From Chlamydomonas sphaeroides (taxonomy: Eukaryota > Chlorophyta > Chlorophyceae > Chlamydomonadales > Chlamydomonadaceae), in NCBI GenBank assembly GCA_001662425.1, contig BDDC01000363.1, positions 1 through 64,000 on the forward strand: a stretch of 64,000 bases of DNA, in the 5' to 3' direction. Made by a program: the position numbers and the translations under genes. Below, in pieces: positions 43,501-55,290 of this stretch (positions are counted from its first letter, which is position 1; each line of letters opens with the position of its first letter). The notes beneath the pieces were generated by a model. That model saw nothing but the letters and a program-made list of their open reading frames with translations, ran no database searches and was not told where the DNA came from.

Positions 43501-46500
43501 CCCTGTGAACCGCTCGGGGCCCGGCTGCCACCGCCCTCCCGGCTCCCGCCACGGCCTCAGCTCGAAGGAAGGCGTGCTGCGCATGCCCCACACGGGAGGG
43601 GAGTGGCCGCCGGTGAGCGCGCAAAGATGGACCCTCGCTCCTGGGATTGCTGGAGGGGCTGGACTACATTTCTGCCAGCGGGCTTGGGGTGCAGCGTGGG
43701 GGTTGGCGCCGCCAACGCATTCATAATGGACGCAGGCAGAGGATGACGCACCCTCCCGTGCGCCCGGCAGGATCTGGGCGGCGCTGCCCTGGGCGGCATG
43801 GGCCCCATGGCGCGGGCCTGGCTGGCCATGCTGGCGGAGGCGGGTGCGTGTCGTCGTGGCGAGCACGCATGCTCGTCTGTGGCGGCTGCCGCCGGCGGGA
43901 GCCTCCGTCCTGGCGATGCAGCCTGCGCAAGCCCATCACGTGTCACACATGTAAGATCGATCTCCCCGCACCCCCGCCCTTCCTACTCGCAGGCGACGCG
44001 CCCCTGTGGCCCGACCCGGAGGACCCCGCGACCGAGGAAGCGGCAGCGGCCGTCCCGCACGAGCGCTTTGCGTACTTCAGGTGGGGGTGGGGCAGAGCCT
44101 TTGAGCTCACGCGTCTATCTCACCGGATTCCAGCAACCCTGGCCTGCGTCCCCGTTGCTTCCGACCACGGCATACCTGTCACGCTGCGATGTGCTTGCCT
44201 GCGCGCCCGCCTCCCTTTCTTGCCCCTATCTACGCCTGCCATGAACAACCACACGACGCATCTCCACACGCTCGCCCCCCCCCCTCAGCACGCACCTGGT
44301 GTGCGACTGGAGCAACTGCGGCAAGATCGGTATGCTGCAGCCCCAACTGCGGCCGCAAGGCGAGGAGCCGTGCGTCGTGGTAAGGGCCATGCGGTTGGGT
44401 AACTGATGATCTTTAAGACACGAGCGAGCGCGCAGCCGCCAGCTGCGTTGCTGCGCGGTGTTGCTCTTACGCCCGCGCGCTGTGGGGCCTACCTGGGGAA
44501 GCCCGCGGCGTATCGAATTGATCTCTGTGCGTGCGCGAGAGTCCAACATACATACGATAAAGGTCGGTCACCAACTCGCTCAACATGCAGTAGCAGCGTA
44601 TGCGAGCAGCGCGTACATGGCAACGACATGAGGGCAGGCGGTTGGGCCAACCGCCGAAGCGGCGGTTGTGCACTGGGCAGCAGCGGAATGGCAGCGAGCC
44701 GGATGGACCCGGTTGCGGGTTGTTGGCACGAACGCAGCACCGGTACGGGGCAACATGCAGGCTCCGTCCGGCCATCCCAATAGATAGAGCCGCCGGCCCG
44801 CTGCTGCTGCTGACGAGGATACCTCGATATAACTCCAACCGCAGATCGGGCACTTCGTGGTCGTCACGGACCACCCCCTCGGCAAGCGGTGCGGCGTGCT
44901 GCTGGTGGATGGATGGATGGGCCCCGTGATGGGACATGTGGGCCCGCGTGTGTTCGTAATAATCAACATATGCCCGACACACGACGCCCGGGGGGATTGG
45001 CATATTAGCCGTGCGACAGGCAGGCAGGATGCGGCCAAGAGCGGTGCACCAGTGCGGGGTGCGTGTGTGTGTGTGTGTTCATAATATTCAACATATACCC
45101 GACACGCGACGCCCTGTGTGTGTGCTGCCTCCACGCATCGCCGGCCCAGCGACCGCCGCGCGCGCCATATGGCCAAAACACAGCATAAGCCCTCTGTCAT
45201 CTGCAGCTTGTTGCCTACGCACGTGCCCCTACATACATTCTTGCGTGGCCGGATAAGATTCTTTCAAACTCTCCACGCCACCCAAACCTTTGTGCGCTGC
45301 TGCTCGCAGCTTCTCTCTGCTGTTCAACGGTGCAGTGAACCACGACCTGTCAACCGCCATGTACGGCCCGGGGGGAGCGTTCCTGGGCACAAGCGCCGGA
45401 GCCACCGCAGCCTCGTACGACGGCAACACAACGGTGGGATCCCCACTTGCCAGCCCCCCTTGCACGCATGTCACATGAAGCTGACCCAACCCCGCCCCCA
45501 CCCTGCCTGCCGCCAGCTGCCGCTGCCCCGGGTCATCGCGCTGCTGCCGTCCGCGCTCAACGCCACGCCTGTACCCGACGCCACCACCACGGCGGCCCGC
45601 TCTGCCTGGGGCGCCCTCCACCTGCGCACCAAGGCCCAGTATGCGGCGCTGCTGGCGGCCCTGGCGAGCGTGGCGCTGGCCTCGGGCCGAGCGATGGCCC
45701 TGCCGCGGCTGTCGTGCGACTTCCCCTGGGTGCGTGCGGTCGTTACGAGATCCGAGGGCTGGCCGTGCATGCACATCAAATTTGCTTGGAGCAACCCCGA
45801 TTCATGGACCGCACGGGCAAGGGCCCTCAGGCGCTTGCGTGCGCCTTCGCCACCAGTCCCCTTCCTTGGCCTTCTCCGGCTGCAGATGCATCTCAGGCCC
45901 GAGCGCTTCAACGGCACCACCACCGTGCCGATGCACTACCTAGATGGGGAGGCCTTCTCTGCCTACGGCCCCTCCCCCGCACAAGTCAGCTGCGAGTGGC
46001 TGGCCTGGGTGCAACCGGGTGAGTGGGCTGAGTGGCGGCGGGGCGGGGTGGGGGTGGGATACGATCGAGGCAGGCCAGTAGCTTGTTTAAGCATGCTACG
46101 GCCATATGGCTGTGTCACGCGGCTAGTATATGTGTCGCATCCTGTTGGTGGCTAGGAGCTGCGTTCAATAGGAATGGCCCGCGGAATGTGAGGGACGGCA
46201 ACGGGCGATCGATCGATCACGGCGCCTTCGTTGCCGAATGCCCCGGCGGCCCCCTCAGGTTGCCTTCACGGCCCTGTCCATGTGGAGGGCGAGCACCACA
46301 ACAGCCACGTTACCACACACCCCAACACGCGGGCGCTGCTGTCTATTGAGGTGGGGAGCTGCGGGGCGCTGTCTCGTACGTCTCCTGTTTCGTGGGCCAA
46401 CGTACGGCAGACCTCGCAGCAGCTTGGACGGCGCAGCAGCTCCCTTGCGCCGCCGTACCATCGTGGTTAGCTGGCCGCAACCACCTTGCAACCAACCAAC

Positions 46501-47407
46501 CAACCAACCAACCCAACCGCTCAGGTGGAGCAGCTGCTGCGCCAGCTGCCGTCCAGCCAGCGCGAGCCCCGCACCGGCAGCCGGGGCAACGTGCTGAAGC
46601 TGGCGACGGCGGGGGCCGCCGATGCGGACGGGATACACAGCGTGCCGCTGTCGGAGCTGCAAGTGGCGCTGCAGGTTGGCTATCTACCGGCCGCGGGGGA
46701 GGATTAGGAGGAGCGGATCGCGTGCGTGGGGGGCACGCCTGGGTGCGTCCTTGGGCACGCGCGGCGGCGCAACACAGGTTGCCTCGCTGGCATCTCCGAG
46801 CCGGTGTACCGGCGGAGTGGGGTCGTCGCAATCCCATCGGTGGAGTAGAGATGCCAGCCGGCTGCCGGGAACGAAGGGGGGAACGGCTATCTCGGGTGGC
46901 GTGCACATAGTTGGCGGTAACGAAACGCCAGGCTGCGCGTTGGGAGCTGCTCCGTCACTCTGCCTAAGCATGCCGAGGCGTATGCGGCTACACAGGGGCA
47001 GGGAACACCACTAGCAAATAAACACACCCGCCGTGCATGTGGTCCGGCCCGCCCTCTCTGCGCTGCACTGCGCGCGCCGCAGGCCGTGCCGGCCGATGAG
47101 CCCATCCTTTGGCTGGAGGCGCCCCTCCGGGTGAGAGCATCGCAGCAGTGGGCTGCCACAGCTCCTGCGATAGATCGATCGCCACGCACGTGGCCCTGGC
47201 GGCGACGGCTCCCCACTGCCTAGCTGCCTGCCGCCCTCCACTCCACTCCACTTCACACCACGCTGCTCCGTCTGCGCGCAGGTGGTAGACCTGAATGCGA
47301 CGCTGGCAGTCGAGATGGAGGAGTGGCGAAGGCAGTGCTGCGGCCTGGTGTGGCGGCCCGACGTGCAGCAGAAGCCCGAGTGCGGCGGCTGGCGCTTCGC
47401 CTCGTAG
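40512..47407 (+). CDS. Nucleotide-diphospho-sugar transferase (PF03407), tandem copy A
   Basis: About 23 exons that splice to about 767 residues. The N-terminus MRCCSWLLLTLLALVSAHVA is a signal peptide or anchor. The luminal catalytic core follows PF03407 (GT77-like) order: VILVHETRADLSVQWQWRML, YWKFQLVAMVLRLGGYNVL, CLDSDLVLLDDFYWWMD (acidic D-S-D motif), SQYDGMGTLNVGVMYFRG and CWDQSAITDAVYSAL. The C-terminal half (LVCDWSNCGKIGMLQP, NHDLSTAMYGPGGAFLG, HVEGEHHNSHVTTHPNTRAL, WLEAPLR, CGLVWRPDVQQKPECGGWRF) has no domain I recognise. The join CTCAG..AG|G (about 41135/41241) needs a GC donor. Land-plant relatives add arabinose or other sugars to wall glycoproteins; here the substrate is inferred only. 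Paired head-to-tail with copy B. Confidence 0.8.
44942..45125 (-). repeat. Dispersed repeat, copy in gene A
   Basis: About 44950-45060 is, in reverse complement, highly similar to about 56150-56260 in the fringe-like gene (core TCGTGTGTCGGGCATATGTT). A second, more diverged copy of its end follows at about 45070-45115. Read on the minus strand both give the peptide GVVCRAYVDYYEHT or GVACRVYVEYYEHT, which reflects the repeat rather than a gene. It lies between the VVTDHPLGKR exon and the FNGAVNHDLS exon. Confidence 0.8.
45571..45904 (+). repeat. 334-bp block identical to copy B (donor/recipient of conversion)
   Basis: 45571-45904 is identical to 52907-53240 (constant offset 7336). The block covers most of one exon, a complete intron of about 156 bp and the start of the next exon, while neighbouring introns of the two genes are strongly diverged. 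Confidence 0.9.
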
Positions 47408-48261
47408 CATCTCAGGGCGGTTGTGTCGGGCGCGTGACCTGTTCGGTCACAGTTCGCTTCGCCTCGTAGCGCGCAGTGTGTGCATGGTGGTGAAAACTAG
47501 GGTAGCAGATGACGTTTTGCGCGGGCGTGCTGGAGAGCAAGGACGTAGCGTGTAGCCCTGGTGTAGCCCGAGTTTGTTTTGGTGTATGTCTGACATAGGA
47601 GGCAGGTCGGTCGGGACGACACGACTAACACGCTCGACGCACGCACGCATGCACCGGCCCTGCTGGCGTCGGCATACTGCTGGCGTCGGCGCATCGGTAC
47701 CGAGCAAGTCTGCTGGCTGCTGGCCACTTGCTTGCTTGGGGTGCCGGCTGCGCCAGGAGCCCTCCTGTATGCGCTGCTCGGCCTGAACGAGCCTCGGCGG
47801 GTTTGTCTTAGGCCTGCAGCGCACCGCGGACAGCTGGACACCACTGACCTGCTGTTGCTCATACATACGCCGGAGTGAGGGCGGCTTCAGAGCTCGCTCG
47901 GCTTGCTGGGGTTGCCATGAACGAGCGAGTCGCTGGGGCTCTGGGGCAGGCCGGGGCTTGGCTTGCTTGTGTGGGTGCGGCGGCAACTGCGATGCTGGCC
48001 TGCTGTTGTTCCGGGGCAGGCCGGGGCTTGGCTGATAAGGGTGCGGCCACTGCGGTGCGGATGGAGCGTCCCGACTACGGAGTTGCCGTTGTTGGTACGG
48101 CACATGCGCTATTGCGCATCGCCCAACGCCCACGCCCTTGGAAGGCCACGGCAAATCGGCACAGCAGCGCAGCAGTCGGCAGCTGTAGACCGCGTTATAC
48201 TAAATAAGCGACAATGGGCGGCCGACGAAGAAGCCTGTTTCACTTAACGACTTAGCTAGCA
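47408..48261. other. Spacer between the tandem transferase genes
   Basis: About 850 bp. It includes a duplicated CCGGGGCAGGCCGGGGCTTGG-type segment (near 47943 and 48010) and TGCTGGCGTCGGC repeats. It holds the 3' UTR of A and the promoter of B. No exon recognised. Confidence 0.5.
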
Positions 48262-51200
48262 ATGCGCTGTTGCTCATCGGTACGCCGGGCGCTCATTTCA
48301 CTGCTGCTGGCGCTTGCAGCAGTTGCGACCGATGGCGACAGCTCGGAGTACGCTCACTTCTTCCCAAGGACATGCAGCGACATCGCAGCAAACAACCCCA
48401 AAGCAGCTTCAGCAAAGAGCTGCAGGCAGGGCGTCTGCGCACATGCGCGGGTTCGTGTCGTCCCTCCGTCCCCAGCAAACCACGCCCGCATCCCTCGCGC
48501 ATCCCGTTCCTTGCCTCCAACAGCCTTGGCTCCACTCGGGGCTTCTATGGCGCTATTGATACCTGGCATTCAATGCGTGAGCTCCTGGCAGCGCGGAGCT
48601 ACAACGGCGAGGTATGCCATACCCTCCACATGCATACACTCTCGATTGTATATATGTCAGGATAGGCAAGCAGGGCTGGCGTCATAGCCCGCTGAGGCCG
48701 CGCCAGGCGCGGCAGGCCTGTCCTAGGCGCCATCCTGAAACCCACCCGCTTTCTGCTCCTTCGCCAGGTCATCCTAGTCCACGAAACGCGCGCGGACCTG
48801 AGCGTCCAGTGGCAATGGCGCATGCTGCGCATGGGCTACGCACACACGGTCGTGGTATCAAAGGACGAGGCCTCGTGCCAGCCGCTCAGGCGCGTGCGTA
48901 TGTCACACGGCCAGCGGTTGCCCCCACCGTTCCAACGTCCTATCCCGCCGCACACGCCGCCGCTACACAGGCACATCTACGGCGACCTCGCAGGATGTGT
49001 GTGGTACGAGCGCGACGTGTCCGTGCCGGGAAACACTGGGAAGCCGTCCGCGGGCTCGGCGGGGGAAGGCGTTCGGCTGCTTGAACCGGGGAGCTTGGGA
49101 CTTTTCATCGATCCCGTTGCGAAGGGCTACTGGTGAGCTGCCGGTGGCTAGGGCTACGTACTGGATGGGGCGCTATCAAGCAATGTGCACATCACCCAAA
49201 GCTCGGTCGGTGAACTTCCGGCTAGTCTAGCTAGCCAAGTCAGGGCTCCGGGCACAACCTCTCACGGACGGTCCCGATCTGTGCAACGCAGGAAGTTCCA
49301 GCTGGTGGCCATGATCCTGCGGCTGGGCGGATACAACGTGCTGGTGCGGTAGAGGGGCAGGGGCTGTGTGGGAGCTTACCTTGCAGCAGCTGGGGCCGGG
49401 GGTGCATACATGGAGCCCCTGCCAAGCGAGCGGCGCCAAGCAGTCTGCTATGCACGCCAGCGGCTGACGCATCGCAATGCGCTTGCTGTGGAGTGAAAGT
49501 GGGTTGTCCCCACGCCAGTGCCTGGACTCGGACCTCGTCCTGCTGGACGACTTCTACTGGTGGATGGACCAACCCGACTACAAGGGTGCGAGGGCCGAGC
49601 GAGCCTGAACATCGCCTCGATGTGGGAGTCAAGCGCTACGCCACGCGTGCTGCGTCGCGCCCGGTCCACCCTTACCTCCCCCCTCCTGTCCTGTCCTCCT
49701 CAGGCTACCACATGCTGTCGCAGTACGACGGCATGGGCACACTCAATGTTGGGGTCCTGTACTTCCGAGGCGTGTCGCCCTCGGGCCCCACCGCCTGGGC
49801 CATGGTGAGAGGGGGCGAGCAAGGGCCGGCGGCGACTGCGCGACTGGGTGCACGCCCGTAGTGCACGCCCGGAGGGCGTGTGGGCTCATTCGGCAGCCCA
49901 GGGCGGGGCAGGGGCCAGATTACACTCCGGTGCTCGTGCACTCGCCGATCTATCTGTTGGCAACAGGCAGGGGGCGGGAGGCCGGGCGCATTTGGACGGC
50001 GGCCGCGGGCAATTGACATCCCCAGGGGCGGGGCCATGGCTGGAGGCATGTGCAAGCGCAGGTCCACACCCGTCAACCTAAGCGCGCAGCGAGCCACCAT
50101 AAGCACCCCTGCGCCGCAGTCCGAGAGCATCCTGCGCAATGTCCGGTGGCGCGAGCAGTCGAAGGAACTGGCCGCCATCGGCATCAGTAGTGAGCACTGC
50201 TGGGGGCGCTGGGCGGGCAGCGGGACAGCCGCAGGGACAGCTCCGCTCACGCACGGCAGGGCGCAGGGTCACGCAGGGGCACATGGCGCCGGCGCGAGGG
50301 AAGGGGACCGCAGGGTCTCGCCCATGGCGCGGGCACAGTGCAGCGCAGCGCCGACTTGCACTGGCCCGCCCGGTGCCTGGTTAGTTTCATCGGTTGGCTG
50401 CATGGCAGGGGGCATTCGTACGTGAGGGTCGAGCCTCTGGCGCCGAGCTCGTGTTCACGACACCGTTAAAGGCTGATCGATGCCTTGCAAGGGCCAACTG
50501 TCATCCTCTGGCGCCGCGCGCCCCACGCTCCTCCGCTGTGTGCGGTCGCAGTACGGTACTGCTGGGACCAGTCGGCCGTCACGGATGCGGTCTACAGCGC
50601 GCTAGCGGGGCGGCCACTGTTCACCAGGTGCCTTTCCTCCAGGTGCAGCCGGCGGCATGGCACGTGTGTCACAGTGCAAGGCGGGCCTCTGCCTGCTGGA
50701 GGCTCACGCACAGCTCACGTATGGCGCTTGTGCCTTGCCTGGGGTTGGCGGGGCCTTACCGCCCACCGCCGCACCGCGCATGCGCGCATCGCAGGCAAGA
50801 CCCCTCCTGGGGCAGCGTGGAGGAAGGGCACAAGGTGAGGGCCTCGGCTGGAGGGTCTTATGGGACGACCCCAGCGGCAATGCGTGCGCGGACTCGCGGG
50901 GCCCGGCTGGCCCGTGTGCGCCGTGTGTTGTAGCGGTACGACACGTACGGGCGAGTACGACAATAGTCAAGGGGCCTCGCAGCCCACCTGCTGTGTCCGC
51001 TGCTTGTCCGCGCAGGCCTTTGTCGAGGCCAACAAGCGGTTACTGGAGGGGGTGTGGACCAAGAAGGTGCGCAGCCAGCTGCCCAGCCTCTGGGGCCGCG
51101 CCAGGCTAACATCCCATGAGAGGTCGCGATTGAGCGAGGTAGAGCTGCGGTGAGACTGCCGCGGCCGGCGCGGGCGCTGCGTGCGTGCGTGCTGCCCCGC

Positions 51201-54200
51201 CCCCCGGCCTGCTGCGCAGGTCTTTGCCACGGAGCGCTCCGGGCCCGCCTGCCACCGCCTTCCTCGCATGCGCAACAACCTGACCATGAAGGAGGGCGTG
51301 CTTCGCATGCCCCACACCCACGGGGAGTGGCCGCAGGTGAGCGTGCAGTGGCCGTGCGGCGGCGGGGAATGAACAAACCACAAAATGCAAATAAACGGAG
51401 GTTTCATGTCCACGTCATCGGCTCATCAATTGATGAGCGATTGCGACCAGAGTGTCGGACCCAGCGACGCGGCTGGCGTTAGTGAAGAGAGCGGGTGCAA
51501 GGCGTCGGGCGCAGGTGGCAGGGAAACAAGTGTGAACGAAGCAACTTGTGTCCCGTGCGCCCGGCAGGATCTGGGCGGCGCTGCCCTGGGCGGCATGGGC
51601 CCCATGGCGCGGGCCTGGCTGGCCATGCTGGCGGAGGCGGGTGCGTGTCGTGGCGAGCATGCTCGTCTGTAGCGGCCGCCGGCGGGAGCCTCCGTCCTGG
51701 CGATGCGGCCTGCGCAAGCCCGTCAAGTGCCACATGTCACACATGTCAGATCTCCCCGCACCCCCGCCCCTCCCGCAGGCGACGCGCCCCTGTGGCCCGA
51801 CCCGGAGGACCCCGCGACCGAGGGGCGGGCAGCGGCCGTCCCGCACGAGCGCTTTGCGTACTTCAGGTCAGAGAGCGGATGGCCGCGCATGAGCCCATGC
51901 TCCCACTGCCCCCACATGTCCCATGATATCCGCAGCCCGGGTATCGTGGCTCCCCCTTGTCCCCACTCGCCTCCCCAGCGCGCACTTGGTGTGCGACTGG
52001 AGCAACTGCGGCAAGTTCGGAATGCTGCAGCCCCACATGCGGCCGCAGGGGCAGGAGCCGTGTGTTGTGGTAAGCGCAGCCGCCGCTCCTGGCGCTGGAT
52101 CAGTTGCGTGCTTGCCGTTGCCATTGCCGTTAGCACGTGGCAAGACGCGGCAGCGGACGTCAGCGGCGCGGCATAGACGGGACGTGCCGTGCGGGGCAAG
52201 AGGAAGAGCGGCCAGACCCTCGCATCGCTGGCCCGCTGCTGGCGCCTCATGCCGCAGATCGGGCACTTTGTGGTCGCGCCGGACAAGCCCCTCGGCAAAC
52301 GGTGAGCGAGCCTGCACGTGATCGGGGCGCGCGTGCGCGGCCAGCGGGCTGTGGCGAGGGAGAAGCGGACGAGCCCTGCTGCTGCCTTCTTATGTTCCCG
52401 TATTGGCCTTGTCCCTTTGTGTCTACCCCCATGACTTGCCACACGTGAACTCCGCCATCAAGTCCCCGTAGCTTCCAGACTCCTTTGCTTGACTGGAGGT
52501 TTCGTTCCCGCCCGCCCCCGTGACGTTGCCGCCGCATCGCGCCCTATCGCGCGGTACCAGTCCGCGGAAAACCACCAGCCTCACCAAGACTCGGGCTCCT
52601 GCCGATGCTCTGCCCTCGCTCTCCCCCGCAGCTTCCAGCTCATGTACAACGGCGCGCTGAACCACGACCTGTCAACCGCCATGTACGGCCCGGGGGGAGC
52701 GTTCCTGGGCACCAGCGCCGGAGCTACGGCAGCCTCGTACAACGGCAACACAACGGTGGGATCCCCACTTGCAAAACCTCCTTGCACGCATGGCATGTTG
52801 AGGTTGACCCAACACCGCCCTGCACCCTGCCTGCCCCCATACATACATCCAGCTGCCGCTGCCCCGGGTCATCGCGCTGCTGCCGTCCGCGCTCAGCGCC
52901 ACGCCGGTACCCGACGCCACCACCACGGCGGCCCGCTCTGCCTGGGGCGCCCTCCACCTGCGCACCAAGGCCCAGTATGCGGCGCTGCTGGCGGCCCTGG
53001 CGAGCGTGGCGCTGGCCTCGGGCCGAGCGATGGCCCTGCCGCGGCTGTCGTGCGACTTCCCCTGGGTGCGTGCGGTCGTTACGAGATCCGAGGGCTGGCC
53101 GTGCATGCACATCAAATTTGCTTGGAGCAACCCCGATTCATGGACCGCACGGGCAAGGGCCCTCAGGCGCTTGCGTGCGCCTTCGCCACCAGTCCCCTTC
53201 CTTGGCCTTCTCCGGCTGCAGATGCATCTCAGGCCCGAGCTCTTCAACGGCACCCACACCATGCCGTGGCGCTACCTGGATGGGGAGGCATTCTCCGCGT
53301 ACGGCCCCTCCCCCGCCCAACTCAGCTGCGAGTGGCTGGCCTGGGTGCAACCGGGTGAGTGGCGACGGGGCAGGCTGGAGTGGTGGGGCTTAGATGGCGC
53401 GTGTTGGAGGTCGGTCTATTCAGGTGGGCCAGGCGCCTGCAGCAAAGCTGGCGGCTGCAGCAAAGAGGGCGCTCGATCAGGCGAACCCTCATGTCTCCGT
53501 GCGATCATTGTGGCCCCCGCCGCTCAGGTTGCCTGCACGGCCCTGTCCATGTGGAGGGCGAGCACCACAACAGCCACGTTACCACACACCCCAACACGCG
53601 GGCGCTGCTGTCGATAGAGGTGGGGAGCTGCTGGGCGCTGTCTGGTACGTCTCCTGTTTCGTGGGCCCACGTACGGCAGACCTCGCAGCAGCTTGCGTGG
53701 ACGGCGCAGCAGCTCCCTTGCGCCGTGCGTGCGTGCCATCGTGGTTAGCTGGCCGCAACCACCTTGCAACCAACCGACCAACCAACCCAAACCTCAGGTG
53801 GAGCAGCTGCTGCGCCAGCTGCTCTCCAGCCAGCGCGAGCCCCGCACCGGCAGCCGGGGCAACGTGCTGAAGCTGGCGACGGCGGGGGCCGCNNNNNNNN
53901 NNNNNNNNNNNNNNNNNNNNNNNNNNNNNNNNNNNNNNNNNNNNNNNNNNNNNNNNNNNNNNNNNNNNNNNNNNNNNNNNNNNNNNNNNNNNNNNNNNNN
54001 NNNNNNNNNNNNNNNNNNNNNNNNNNNNNNNNNNNNNNNNNNNNNNNNNNNNNNNNNNNNNNNNNNNNNNNNNNNNNNNNNNNNNNNNNNNNNNNNNNNN
54101 NNNNNNNNNNNNNNNNNNNNNNNNNNNNNNNNNNNNNNNNNNNNNNNNNNNNNNNNNNNNNNNNNNNNNNNNNNNNNNNNNNNNNNNNNNNNNNNNNNNN

Positions 54201-54800
54201 NNNNNNNNNNNNNNNNNNNNNNNNNNNNNNNNNNNNNNNNNNNNNNNNNNNNNNNNNNNNNNNGAAGGCGCTGCGGGTGGGCTACTGGGGGCAGGAGCTT
54301 TGCGGTTTCGGGCAATCTGTGGTTTGTGGTTGCGTTGTGGTGGCCGCAGGCCCGCACGTGCGTGCCGCCGGGCCTGACCGACCTGAGGCACCGCACGATT
54401 GGGCGGGAAAGCCGCCGGCTAACATGCAATAATCGGGTCGGCCCTATCTGTGCTGCGCCGCAGGCCCTACCAGCGGACGAGCCCATCGTTTGGCTGGAGG
54501 CGCCCCTGCGGGTGTGTGCGGTGGGGTTTCACTTGCATTGGACATACAGGAATCCATGGCACGTCTGCCAAAGTAGCACGGATATGCAATCATCATCTGT
54601 GTTTCAAGCGAGCCTTACTTAAGCTATGGGTCGCTATGGCTCATTCATCTTCCTGCCGTCTATCCCAACGTGTGCAGGTGACGGACCTGAGCGACACGCT
54701 GGCAGTCGAAATGGAGGAGTGGCGAAGGCAGTGCTGCGGCCTTGTGTGGCGGCAGGACGTGCAGCAGAAGCCCGAGTGCGGCTGGCGCTTCGCCTCGTAG
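48262..54800 (+). CDS. Nucleotide-diphospho-sugar transferase (PF03407), tandem copy B
   Basis: Paralogue of the preceding gene, same strand, same exon order. It starts MRCCSSVRRALISLLLALAA (signal peptide), then FPRTCSDIAANNPKAASAKS. Core motifs: GSTRGFYGAIDTWHSM, VILVHETRADLSVQWQWRML, KFQLVAMILRLGGYNVL, CLDSDLVLLDDFYWWMD, SQYDGMGTLNVGVLYFRG, CDWSNCGKFGMLQPHMRP, NHDLSTAMYGPGGAFLG, HVEGEHHNSHVTTHPNTRAL and CGLVWRQDVQQKPECGWRFA. The first intron requires a GC donor (TGCAG|gcaggg near 48425). A 371-base N run (53893-54263) removes part of the exon that in A encodes GIHSVPLSELQVAL, so the gene cannot be read completely. No stop or frameshift was seen in the readable exons, so it is probably functional. 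Confidence 0.78.
52907..53240 (+). repeat. 334-bp block identical to copy A
   Basis: Identical to 45571-45904, intron included; bounded on both sides by single-base differences (52906 and 53241). Confidence 0.9.
53893..54263. other. Assembly gap (371 N)
   Basis: Run of N inside copy B. The matching interval of copy A is only about 40 nt, so the gap length is either an estimate or hides extra sequence. Confidence 0.95.
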
Positions 54801-55290
54801 CATCTCAGGGCGGTTGTGTCGGACGCGTGACCTGTTCGGGCGAAACCATCACAGCGGCCCGGCAGCGGGTTGTAGCGACGCGGGTCAACGCAGGCAAGCG
54901 CAAGGGTCTTCGCGTGGCAGGCGGCTCGAGGCACGCACTGTGGCACTGGTGTCGGTGTTCAAATGTGTTACCTGAGCATGCTTTGCGTAGTCTAGGCTCG
55001 TCGCGTGTGGTTACGTCGAGTCATGTCGTGAACATTGGTCATGTGCACGGTTTTGTCCGACGTCGTCGAGGCACATTGCAGCGCGCGAGGCGCAGTCTAG
55101 GCTGCTCCTTCTGGGTATTTGTAAATTGTTTTGCGGTCGTTACAAGAAGTGCAACGCTTCGTCAATTAACTGTCCGACGGAGAAGAAGAGGTTCATCACC
55201 TGAAACCTAGCACAACTCAAAGTGGAGAAAGCCTGTATGCATAATTTATATCTGCGCCATTAATCCAATCTGAGTTTGTGACAAGTCGCG
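54801..55290. other. Intergenic: copy B 3' UTR and promoter of the fringe-like gene
   Basis: About 490 bp, turning AT-rich from about 55100 (GCATAATTTATATCTGCGCC at 55239-55258, a TATA-like sequence about 35-50 nt before the next ATG). Confidence 0.5.

Noticed and set aside
44467..45200. Recurring peptide GVVCRAYVDYYEHT in several frames, as a possible small gene family
   Set aside because: It is the translation of a dispersed DNA repeat sitting in introns, with stops and shifts differing between copies.
46493..46517. AACC/CAAC tetranucleotide run as a telomere-like tract
   Set aside because: Short simple repeat in an intron, also present in the paralogous intron near 53768; not the TTTTAGGG type expected of green algae.
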